From assembly GCF_020097835.1 (NCBI RefSeq), contig NZ_CP083666.1:2790001-2854000 (forward strand): a stretch of 64,000 nucleotides of DNA, read 5' to 3'. Below the pieces are notes generated by a model. The model was not told where the DNA came from. It did no database searches and was given only the letters and a program-made list of their open reading frames with translations. The first letter of the stretch is position 1; every line of letters starts with the position of its first letter. This document shows positions 35,849 through 42,853 of this stretch, one piece after another. The DNA comes from Haloprofundus halobius. Lineage in GTDB: Archaea; Halobacteriota; Halobacteria; Halobacteriales; Haloferacaceae. The translations under genes were made by a program, and so were the position numbers.

Positions 35849-36040
35849 AATTCGCTCGTGGCATCGTCGTCGATTCGTCCGTTCTGCCGCCTGCTCACCC
35901 TTTTGCCGTCGACTCGCTGCGCTGCTGCCTATTCGCTCCTCTGTCGCCGACTCGGCCTTCTGCCGTTGAATCCGTCGTTCTGCCGCCGGTTCACTCGTTC
36001 CACCGTGGGTCCGTTCGTTCCGTCGTCGACTGCTGTCGCA
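35849..36040. repeat. degenerate ~20-bp tandem repeat
   Basis: This gene-free gap carries eight or nine imperfect units of about 19-21 bases with consensus close to CTCGCTCNTTCTGCCGTCGA. Examples begin near 35849 (TTCGCTCGTGGC...), 35872, 35893 and 35970. Units are strongly diverged but keep the TTCTGCCG/CGTCGA pattern. No ORF keeps sensible protein character across it. Confidence 0.5.
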
Positions 36041-36110
36041 TCTCCAGCGCAGACCCGCGCGAACGGTCAGCGAGAGATACAGTTACGGGGGTGGGTAGCA
36101 ACGTGTCACC

Positions 36111-37613
36111 GTGCGCATCTCTACTGCCCTCCGCTCCGGTTTCCGACTCCCGGACCGTCATCCGGTCACAGTCCTCCCGTTTTACCTCCTGACGGCGAGC
36201 GTCGGCGTCGTCGTCCGCGTCCCGCTCTTCGTCGGTGTCGCCGTTGCCGTCGCCGTGCTCTCGTCGACCGGCCGCCTCGACGCGTTCGCCGAGGGGATAC
36301 AGCGGGTCGACTTCGCCGCCATCGACGCTGAGAACCCGACGATACCGCCCGAATTGGGTGAGGCGCTGACGGTGCTCGTGACACCGACGACGGTCGCGGT
36401 GCTCGCGCTGTCCGTATTGGCGTCACTCGTCGTCGGTCTGGTGACGACCGCCGTCGTCCGCGCCGGGACGCTCTCGGCGGTGCTGGCGGCGATAGACGGG
36501 GAGGAACCCACCGTCGGCGGCGTCCGCGGCGCGAGCCGACTGTGGCGACCGTTCGTCGCCTTTCTGCTCCTCCGAAGCGTTCTGTTCGGCGGTCTGTTTC
36601 TGGTAGCGGCCGTCGTCGCAGTCGTGTTGGTGATGGTCACCACCTCAGAGGTGGTGCAGGTGCTTCTGGTCGGCACAGTCGTGCTGGTCGCGCTCGGTTT
36701 CGCGCTCGTCATCGGGCTACTGTTGGCGTTCACCGAGCAGTCGCTCGTCGTCGACGAGGCCGGACTGGTCGGCGCCCTTCGTGCGAGCGTCCGGTTCCCG
36801 TTTCGACGGCCCGTCGACTTCCTCTTCTACGCGCTCGTCGCAGGCGCGGTCCTCGTCGGCAACGGAATCGTCGTCAGCACGGCCGGCGCACTCGGCGTCG
36901 CACAGGCCGGAGCACTACTCTCCGTGCTGGTCGTCTCGCCGATTTTCGACGGGTTCAAAACCTCGCTGTACGCCGAACGTGGACTCTCCGAGCGCGACGA
37001 CGAGCGTGCGTCGTATCGACGGCGGTCCGTCGCGCGCACGCGGGACGGTCTCGGAGCGCTCGGGCGCTTCGTCGTCGAGCATCCGGTGTGGAACCTCGTC
37101 GCGACGCTGGTGCTCGCCGGAAGCATCCTCGCGGGCTACGCCGCGACATCCGGCTACGGGATTCAGATCGGCGCACCGGGCGACGTCGCGGGCGTCTTCG
37201 GCACGTTCCCCCTCAACACGTTCGTCAACATCGCGGCGAACAACTGGCTCGTCGCCGCCGGAAGCGCCTACGGCGGCCTCGCGTTCGGCGTGCCGGCGGC
37301 GGTCAGCCTCGCCGTCAACGGACTGCTCGTCGGCGCGCTCGCGGGCATCTTCGAGTTGACGCCGTTTCTGGCGCTGGTCGCGCCGCACGGCGTCGTCGAA
37401 CTGCCGGGGTTGGTCGTCTCGGGCGCGCTCGGCCTGCATCTCGGCCGCGTCGGCTGGCGCGCGTTCCGCGGCCGGGAGAGTGCGACGTCGGTCGCCGAGC
37501 AACTCCAACACGCGTTCCGGATACTCGTCGGGTTGGCCGTCGTCTTCGTCGTCGCCTCCTTCATCGAGGCGTTTCTCACGCCTCGAATCGCTGCGGTCGT
37601 CCTCGGTGGATGA
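36111..37613 (+). CDS. SpoIIM-like polytopic membrane protein
   Basis: A 500-residue membrane protein with about 12 hydrophobic segments. The N-terminal half (RSGFRLPDRHPVTVLPFYLL) is a haloarchaeal membrane domain; the C-terminal half, from about residue 320, matches stage II sporulation protein M/DUF95 (FPLNTFVNIAANNW, LVAPHGVVELPGLVVSGALGL). In non-sporulating archaea these proteins have no assigned role. Start is a GTG (VRISTALRSGF). Confidence 0.8.
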   Translation: MRISTALRSGFRLPDRHPVTVLPFYLLTASVGVVVRVPLFVGVAVAVAVLSSTGRLDAFAEGIQRVDFAAIDAENPTIPPELGEALTVLVTPTTVAVLALSVLASLVVGLVTTAVVRAGTLSAVLAAIDGEEPTVGGVRGASRLWRPFVAFLLLRSVLFGGLFLVAAVVAVVLVMVTTSEVVQVLLVGTVVLVALGFALVIGLLLAFTEQSLVVDEAGLVGALRASVRFPFRRPVDFLFYALVAGAVLVGNGIVVSTAGALGVAQAGALLSVLVVSPIFDGFKTSLYAERGLSERDDERASYRRRSVARTRDGLGALGRFVVEHPVWNLVATLVLAGSILAGYAATSGYGIQIGAPGDVAGVFGTFPLNTFVNIAANNWLVAAGSAYGGLAFGVPAAVSLAVNGLLVGALAGIFELTPFLALVAPHGVVELPGLVVSGALGLHLGRVGWRAFRGRESATSVAEQLQHAFRILVGLAVVFVVASFIEAFLTPRIAAVVLGG

Positions 37614-37698
37614 GCGCACGACGCTGAGACGTGCGACGGGGTCGAAACGGCTTCGGCGCTCGACCCTCCTCTCTTCCGACATCAGTACGAACGACAGT

Positions 37699-37712
37699 AT
37701 AATTATAGTAAC
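37699..37712 (+). promoter_or_regulatory. candidate promoter of repeat copy A
   Basis: TATAATTATAGTAA is the most AT-rich word in this GC-rich region and lies about 30 bases before the start of copy A, so an archaeal transcript would begin close to the conserved CCTAAC. Confidence 0.4.
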
Positions 37713-37735
37713 CATTCACGCACCGAAGATCGAAA

Positions 37736-37908
37736 CCTAACTTGTTGGGTGGCCGATTTTAGTGGACGTAGCAACTATCAGTAAATGCGAAACGCGACGC
37801 GCCGGACTCGACCCCAGTTCGCGTGCCAACGAACGTAGCCATACCATGCAGTCCCGGTGCACCGCGTTCGACGAGGTATTGCCCTCGTTTCCCCCATCCT
37901 CGACACTA
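37736..37908 (+). repeat. triplicated ncRNA-like element, copy A
   Basis: Begins CCTAACTTGTTGGG, then TTTTAGTGG, GCGAAACGCG, GACGCGCCGGAC, then the conserved stem-loop GTTCG-CGTGCCAA-CGAAC (37817-37834) and the block CCATGCAGTCCCGGTGCACC followed by GCGTTCGACGAGG and CCCCATCCT. Indels relative to the other copies are not multiples of three, and the reading frame of the QFACQRT text in copies B and C meets a stop here, so coding is unlikely. Confidence 0.6.
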
Positions 37909-37988
37909 CACCCCCGAGCGACGCATCTCCACGTCGTACTCCAGTTCTCACCGGGAGCGTCGAGTCCGTCCGACGAACGGCGGGCGTA

Positions 37989-38162
37989 CCTAATTTGTCT
38001 GGCAGAGATGTTTAGTGGATAGGGGGAGTATCGTTGTATGCGAACACGGACACCCCGGACTCAACACAGTTCGCGTGCCAACGAACGTGCCAAAGCCATG
38101 CACCCGGACGCGCCGTGTTTGGCGAGGATTCCGTCCTCCCCATTCTGAAGTCGTTACGCGAG
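37989..38162 (+). repeat. triplicated ncRNA-like element, copy B
   Basis: Diverged copy: CCTAATTTGTCTGG, TTTAGTGGATAG, TGCGAACACGGACACCCCGG, the same stem-loop GTTCG-CGTGCCAA-CGAAC (38069-38086), then AAGCCATGCACCCGGACGCG and TGTTTGGCGAGGATTCCGTC. Both arms of the stem-loop are identical to the other copies although flanks have drifted. Confidence 0.6.
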
Positions 38163-38359
38163 AAGCGACGCGTACCCGGTTCGTCGCCGCTCGCAGCGGA
38201 TACGACGGGCGCGACGAAGGATAACGACGGACGCGACGAAGAGTGACGACTCGTGCGACGAGGGGCGTGACGATGCGCCACCTGCTCCGTGGGGCGGTCC
38301 GTCACGTCGCGTGTTCTGACTCTCAGTTACGAGTTACTGTCTCCGTTTCCGAGCGGAAG

Positions 38360-38540
38360 CCTAACATGTTTGGGAGAGTAGTTTAGTGGGTAGAGATGTA
38401 AGTAGTAAATGCGAAACGCGGAGACGCGCCGGACCTGAATCACAGTTCGCGTGCCAACGAACTAGCCAAGCCATGCAGTCCCGGTGCACCGCGTTCGGCG
38501 AGGAATCGTCCTCGTACCCCCCATCCTTACGCGACTACCC
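38360..38540 (+). repeat. triplicated ncRNA-like element, copy C
   Basis: Copy closest to A: CCTAACATGTTTGGG, GTTTAGTGGGTAGAG, TGCGAAACGCGGAGACGCGC, the stem-loop GTTCG-CGTGCCAA-CGAAC (38445-38462), then CCATGCAGTCCCGGTGCACC, GCGTTCGGCGAGGAATCGTC and CCCCCCATCCTTACGCGA. A GC-rich hairpin follows directly. Confidence 0.6.
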
Positions 38541-38562
38541 GGCGAGCGCGATTGCTCGTCGG
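38539..38562. terminator. hairpin after copy C
   Basis: CCGGCGAGC (38539-38547) pairs with GCTCGTCGG (38554-38562) with one G-T wobble. It lies between copy C and the convergent rhodanese gene and could end transcripts from both sides. Confidence 0.4.
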
Positions 38563-38622
38563 GGAGGTCGTGGTCGCAGAAAAAGTCGAATCGGAGAGCG
38601 GTAGCCGTCGTGGTCGCCGCGC

Positions 38623-39486
38623 TCAGTCGTCGTTGCTGCCGGTCTCGACGGGCGCGCCGACGAGGTTGCCCCACTCGGTCCACGAACCGTCGTAGTTGGT
38701 GACGTTGTCGTAGCCGAGCAGTTCGTGGAGCGCGAACCACGCGATGGAAGAGCGCTCGCCGATGCGGCAGTACGCGATGACGTCCTGGTTGTCGTCGACA
38801 CCCTCGGACTCGTACAGTTCGCGGAGTTCGTCGGCGGACTTGAACGTGCCGTCGTCGTTGACGGTGGCAGCCCACGAGATGTTACGCGCGCCCGGGACGT
38901 GGCCGCCGCGCTGGGCGGTCTCCTGCAGTCCCGGCGGGGCGAGAATCTCGCCGGAGAACTCCTCGGGCGAGCGAACGTCGACGAGCGGCAGACCGCGGCC
39001 GATGGCCTTCTCGACGTCGTCGCGGTACGCGCGGATGGACTCGAACGGACCGCGGGCGGAGTACTCCTGTTCGGGGAACTCCGGGGCCTCGTCGGTGGTC
39101 GGGTAGTCGTTGTCGACCCAGTAGTCACGGCCGCCGTTCATCAGGCGGACGTCCTCGTGGCCGTAGTATTTGAACTGCCAGTACGTGTACGCCGCGAACC
39201 AGTTGGAGTTGTCGCCGTAGAGGACGACCGTGGAGTCCTCGCCGATGCCGTGGGAACCCAGCAGGTCCTCGAAGTCGCCCTTGTCGAGGATGTCGCGGGT
39301 CGTCTGATCCTGCAGTTGCGTCTCCCAGTTGAACCCGATAGCGCCGGGGGCGTGACTCTCGTCGTACGCCTCGGTGTCGACGTCGACTTCCACGAGTCGG
39401 TACTCGGGGTCGTCGCTCTGGAATTCGTCGAGGTGGTCTTCGACCCAGTCCGCCGAGACGAGCACGTCTTTTGCGTAATCTGCCAT
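38623..39486 (-). CDS. thiosulfate sulfurtransferase (two-domain rhodanese)
   Basis: A 287-residue tandem rhodanese that moves sulfane sulfur from thiosulfate to an acceptor. Both domains are present (N-terminal YRLVEVDVDTEAYDESHAPGAIGF; C-terminal GLPLVDVRSPEEFSGEI), and the catalytic cysteine lies in IAYCRIGERSS near residue 240. The start MADYAKDVLVSADWVEDHL was chosen over an ATG 39 bases upstream because family members begin there. It is divergent from a second rhodanese gene. Confidence 0.93.
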   Translation of the reverse strand: MADYAKDVLVSADWVEDHLDEFQSDDPEYRLVEVDVDTEAYDESHAPGAIGFNWETQLQDQTTRDILDKGDFEDLLGSHGIGEDSTVVLYGDNSNWFAAYTYWQFKYYGHEDVRLMNGGRDYWVDNDYPTTDEAPEFPEQEYSARGPFESIRAYRDDVEKAIGRGLPLVDVRSPEEFSGEILAPPGLQETAQRGGHVPGARNISWAATVNDDGTFKSADELRELYESEGVDDNQDVIAYCRIGERSSIAWFALHELLGYDNVTNYDGSWTEWGNLVGAPVETGSNDD

Positions 39487-39717
39487 CGCGTGAACCCCTA
39501 CGTTCTCCGGGAGCATAACCCTCACACCCCCGGCATGTACGGCCGTTCGAGCGGAGTACCGGATAATGTTGCATCATCCACCCCGACCAACGATTTATTA
39601 CGGGGGTGCGCGGGTGACGAATCGGCGAGTACCAGCAACATCTGCTGATAGAAGGGACGGCGGTCAGTCGTGGCCGCGACGACGGAAGCTAAATCCCATC
39701 CGTCCGTAGCCCGCCAC
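39487..39717. promoter_or_regulatory. divergent rhodanese promoter region
   Basis: The 231-base gap between the two rhodanese genes carries AT-rich words (CGATTTATTACGG near 39590-39603 and AGCTAAATCCC near 39688-39697) suitable as promoter elements. The second lies about 25 bases before the ATG of the plus-strand gene. Confidence 0.4.
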
Positions 39718-40554
39718 ATGTACGAAAACGCCGTCGTGAGCGCGTCGTGGCTCGCCGACCGACTCGACGAAGTCCGCGTCGTCGACGTGCGCGACGCGTG
39801 GGAGTTCGACGGGATCGGGCACGTTCCGGGTGCGGTGAGCGTTCCGTTCGATACCTTCCGCAGTAGCGAGATGTCGGAGACGTCTCGTGACGAAGACGGG
39901 GACCCCGTCGGAGCAGGCGACGAGGGGATGTTACCCGGTGAAGAGATGTGGGCCGAGTTGCTCGGGGAGGCGGGCGTCGACAACGACGACCACCTCGTCG
40001 CCTACGACGACACCCACGGTGTCTTCGCGGCCCGCTTTCTCGTGACCGCCGAACTGTACGGCCACGACACCGACCGCCTCCACCTGTTCGACGGCGACTA
40101 CAGCGCGTGGAGCCGAGAGTACGAGACGACGACGGAGACGCCGGGACCGGAGCCGACGACGTACGAGGTCCGACGCCCCGACTCGTCGCCGCTCGTCGGC
40201 TACGAGACGGTCCTCGCCAGCCTCGACGACGACGAGGTGGTCGTCGTCGACACACGTGAACCGGGGGAGTACGAGGAGGGCCACATCCCCGGCGCGGTGC
40301 AACTCGACTGGCGGGAGTTCGTCGACGACGAGACGCGGGGACTGAAACCGGTCGAGGAACTCGAATCGATTCTGGCCGACCACGGCATCGGCGACGACCG
40401 GCGGGTGCTTCTGTACTGCAACACCGCCCGCCGCATCAGCCACACGTACCTCGTACTCCGACACCTCGGATACGAGGACATCGCGTTTTACGAGGGCAGT
40501 CTCACCGAGTGGGAGAGACGCGGCGGCCCCATCGACCGCGAGGACGAGAACTGA
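39718..40554 (+). CDS. thiosulfate sulfurtransferase (two-domain rhodanese), second copy
   Basis: A 278-residue tandem rhodanese divergent from the first. N-terminal domain: VVDVRDAWEFDGIGHVPGAV; C-terminal domain: VVVVDTREPGEYEEGHIPGAV, with the candidate catalytic cysteine in LLYCNTARRIS near residue 233. The loop differs from the CRxG type of its neighbour, so substrate may differ. Start MYENAVVSASWL follows an AT-rich promoter-like word by about 25 bases. Confidence 0.9.
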   Translation: MYENAVVSASWLADRLDEVRVVDVRDAWEFDGIGHVPGAVSVPFDTFRSSEMSETSRDEDGDPVGAGDEGMLPGEEMWAELLGEAGVDNDDHLVAYDDTHGVFAARFLVTAELYGHDTDRLHLFDGDYSAWSREYETTTETPGPEPTTYEVRRPDSSPLVGYETVLASLDDDEVVVVDTREPGEYEEGHIPGAVQLDWREFVDDETRGLKPVEELESILADHGIGDDRRVLLYCNTARRISHTYLVLRHLGYEDIAFYEGSLTEWERRGGPIDREDEN

Positions 40555-40583
40555 GACCGAAGAAGTGATCGAGACGAACCGTA

Positions 40584-40679
40584 CTCAGTACGGCTGAACG
40601 ATGACCCCTCAGTACGGCCGAACGATGGTCCCTCAGTACGGCCGAACGATGGCCCCTCAGTACGACTGAACGATGACCC
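40584..40679. repeat. 24-bp tandem repeat, four units, containing a stop codon
   Basis: Four units of exactly 24 bases (40584, 40608, 40632, 40656) differ at one to four positions. Unit four is the 3' end of the HalOD1 gene including its stop (read on the minus strand). The other three lie downstream in the same frame, so each unit reads eight codons ending in TAC and TGA on the minus strand. Confidence 0.85.
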
Positions 40680-40950
40680 GACCGTCGTCGCACGCGGCGA
40701 CGTGCGAACCGGCGTAGTGAAACTCGATGACGCGGCTGCAGGGTCGACTCAGCAGGTCGAGAGAGTCGTCCAGAATGGCATCGAGCGCGTCGGGGTCGAG
40801 CGACTCGAACAGCGGCGGCAGCGAGAGCGGGTCGACGTTCGTGGCGTCGGCGACGGCCCGGAGGACGGTGTCGCTCGGGCGTTCGCCGCTGTGGCTTCGG
40901 TAGGTTTTCGCGTTCGGCCCGGAAGTGATCAGCGGGGTGGAAGTGGTCAC
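40657..40950 (-). CDS. HalOD1 (halobacterial output domain 1) protein
   Basis: A 97-residue protein made essentially of one HalOD1 domain (DTVLRAVADATNVDPLSLPPLFESLDPDALDAIL ... VIEFHYAGSHVAACDDGRVIV). This haloarchaeal output domain is usually fused to or paired with sensors; function unproven. The start is a GTG (VTTSTPLITSG). The last eight codons and the stop are repeated three times downstream. Confidence 0.85.
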   Translation of the reverse strand: MTTSTPLITSGPNAKTYRSHSGERPSDTVLRAVADATNVDPLSLPPLFESLDPDALDAILDDSLDLLSRPCSRVIEFHYAGSHVAACDDGRVIVQSY

Positions 40951-41023
40951 GACCAGTTGTGGATGCGGATTCTAGAGAATGTATCCTGTGATTATGTAAC
41001 GGCATTTATTACAAAGACGGAAC

Positions 41024-41665
41024 TTACGGTTCGATAAGTACTCGCCGGACCAGATTGCGGTAGCCGCGGCGGAGACGGTCGGCGACCGCCTGGCGACTGA
41101 TACCGAACTCCTCGGCCAACGAATCGAGCGACGCCTCTCGCGGAACGTCGAAGTACCCCCGATGGAACGCGAGCAGGAGCGTCTCTCGCTGCGCGTCGGT
41201 GAGTCCCTCGGACTTCGTTTGCTCTCCGCGGAGTCGCCGCAACTGTCGGAGTTCGAGCTGAATCTCGTGGCTCTCGCAGTAGGCTTGAAACGCCGAGAGG
41301 CAGTCTCGCGTGGGCACTCGGCACTTGAACGTCCACCCGTCGGCCGTGCCCGTCGCGCTGAGAAGCGCGATGTCGAGTCGGGCGAAACCCGCGAGAACCT
41401 CGTCGCCGACGGCGGTCCACCGACTCTGAAACAGCGTTCCCCCGTCGTCGTCGCCGAGGACGTGGACGCTCTCGAAGGCGTCGTGGTTGGCGAGCACGTC
41501 GACGACGAGGTCCTCGTCGGCACCGCTGACTCGGAAGTAGGGAAAGACGTCCGGTCCCGTCGGAATGACGCGAACGAGTTCGATTCTCACGTCGGACGCC
41601 GCCGAGAGAATCGGATGGAAAGGAAGCGCCTCTGTCGGAAGCGAGAATTCGGCGTAGAGAGTCAT
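41024..41665 (-). CDS. Bat-type HTH transcriptional regulator
   Basis: A 213-residue regulator with a helix-turn-helix of the bacterio-opsin activator (HTH_10) type at about residues 155-208 (LTDAQRETLLLAFHRGYFDVPRE...LAEEFGISRQAVADRLRRG). The N-terminal part is the GAF/HTH-associated domain seen in this family. Target genes are unknown; neighbours are the HalOD1 protein and the AI-2E-type permease. A TATTTTG box lies about 37 bases upstream. Confidence 0.88.
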   Translation of the reverse strand: MTLYAEFSLPTEALPFHPILSAASDVRIELVRVIPTGPDVFPYFRVSGADEDLVVDVLANHDAFESVHVLGDDDGGTLFQSRWTAVGDEVLAGFARLDIALLSATGTADGWTFKCRVPTRDCLSAFQAYCESHEIQLELRQLRRLRGEQTKSEGLTDAQRETLLLAFHRGYFDVPREASLDSLAEEFGISRQAVADRLRRGYRNLVRRVLIEP

Positions 41666-41717
41666 TCAGTGTATGGCCTACCGTTTCGTGTTCCTCACAC
41701 AAAATACCACAGCCACA

Positions 41718-42722
41718 TCAATCCGAGTTGTCCGAAAACCGTACGTCTATCTCGGATGAAAGTAACTGAGCGCTCTCCAGAACCAGCGCGACGACGAGCG
41801 GCCCCGCGATGACCCCGATGGCACCGAGGCTCAACAACCCACCGACGAAGCCGACGAAGTAGATACTGCCGGGGAGGTTCGCCGTCCGCTGGGCGAGTCG
41901 CGGACGGATGAGGACGTCCGGGAGAAACGCCACGAAGAACCCGCCGACGACGAAGACGAGGAGCGCGGCGACGGTTTGTCCGAGCGTGAGATGGTAGAGC
42001 GCGAGGAGCAACAGGAGAAGGCTCGGCCCCAACACGGGGACGAACTGCAGCACCGCCGCGACGGTCGCGAGCGCGATCGGAAAGTCGTAGCCGAGAAGCG
42101 CGAAGACGACCACGCCGATGAGAAACGTTCCGACGGCCGTCGCCGCCTGCAGCACGTAGATGGCGAACAGCGTGTCGCGCGCGCGTCGGTCGAGCGCCGT
42201 CGCCACGTCCCGATACGTGTGCGGAACGAGCGTCAGTACCGCGTCCCGCGTCGTTCCCGATCGAAGCAGTAGCGCGAAGACGACAAGCGCGAACACCGAG
42301 AGTTTGACGAGCAGTACCGGCGCGGCGACGACGATATCCCGCGCGAGCGACCGCAGAAGCGAGAGCGCCACCGCCGTCGCCTGATCGAGCGTCACGGTGT
42401 AGCCGTAGCCGAAGAACGCGAGCGTCACCTCGTCGGGGACGATGGCGAGTAACTCGCGAAGCGCGTCGAACCGGAGGACGAGTACGCCGACCAGCGGTGC
42501 CGCGACGACCACGACGCCGAGGAACGCGGCCGCGGTGGCGACGACGCTCGACGTCCACGCCGAGAGGCCGCGGTGCGTCAACTCGTGACGTAGCGGCGAG
42601 AGCAGGTACGCGACCGTCACGGCGAAGAACACCGTCGCCAACACGTCGGCGAGTATCAGCGCCGCCACCGCCGACGAGCCAACGAACAGCGCTCCCAGAA
42701 CGTACCGCCGGTCGAAAGTCAC
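41718..42722 (-). CDS. AI-2E family (PerM-like) transporter
   Basis: A 334-residue membrane protein with about eight hydrophobic segments and family blocks VFFAVTVAYLLSPLRHELTHRGLS, LQFVPVLGPSLLLLLLALY and FFVAFLPDVLIRPRLA. The family includes exporters of signalling molecules and Na+/H+ antiporters, so substrate is not assignable. The start is a GTG (VTFDRRYVLGAL). Divergent from the thiamine operon. Confidence 0.88.
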   Translation of the reverse strand: MTFDRRYVLGALFVGSSAVAALILADVLATVFFAVTVAYLLSPLRHELTHRGLSAWTSSVVATAAAFLGVVVVAAPLVGVLVLRFDALRELLAIVPDEVTLAFFGYGYTVTLDQATAVALSLLRSLARDIVVAAPVLLVKLSVFALVVFALLLRSGTTRDAVLTLVPHTYRDVATALDRRARDTLFAIYVLQAATAVGTFLIGVVVFALLGYDFPIALATVAAVLQFVPVLGPSLLLLLLALYHLTLGQTVAALLVFVVGGFFVAFLPDVLIRPRLAQRTANLPGSIYFVGFVGGLLSLGAIGVIAGPLVVALVLESAQLLSSEIDVRFSDNSD

Positions 42723-42823
42723 GACGGTGATTTCCGTGAAACCGTTAAAGCCGTTTGGGTGGCCGATGACCCCGGTTCGTTCCCTTCGGTGGGTGCTTCC
42801 TCGACGGATGCGGACCGCGACCG

Positions 42824-42841
42824 TTAAATAACACCCGGTGT
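42824..42841 (+). promoter_or_regulatory. thiBPQ leaderless promoter with palindromic operator candidate
   Basis: TTAAATAA (42824-42831) is centred 27 bases before the thiB ATG, as for a leaderless transcript. Directly after it is a perfect palindrome ACACC-C-GGTGT (42831-42841), lying where a bound protein would block RNA polymerase. No TPP riboswitch motifs are seen, so control by a thiamine-responsive repressor is an attractive inference. Confidence 0.5.
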
Positions 42842-42853
42842 AACCACCACGTA

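Larger units (their letters stand above)
37614..38622. other. gene-free region with triplicated element
   Basis: About 1 kb without a credible protein gene. It holds three copies of the element listed separately (from 37736, 37989 and 38360), a candidate promoter TATAATTATA near 37699-37708, and a GC hairpin near 38539-38562. The spacer 38165-38355 contains ACGACGGGCGCGACG-type short repeats but nothing else recognised. Confidence 0.6.

Noticed and set aside
38381-38400. tRNA-like D-arm text in copy C
   Set aside because: No acceptor stem, anticodon arm or T-arm in register; the later stem-loop is not a T-arm.
38386-38604. 72-codon ORF across repeat copy C
   Set aside because: Related text in copy A is in a different frame with stops, and indels are not multiples of three, so shared similarity is nucleotide-level.
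40584-40679. 24-bp units as a CRISPR array
   Set aside because: Units are directly adjacent with no spacers and are copies of the HalOD1 gene end.
42745-42853. TPP riboswitch before thiB
   Set aside because: No CUGAGA or ACCUGA-type conserved core, and the promoter spacing leaves no room for a leader.
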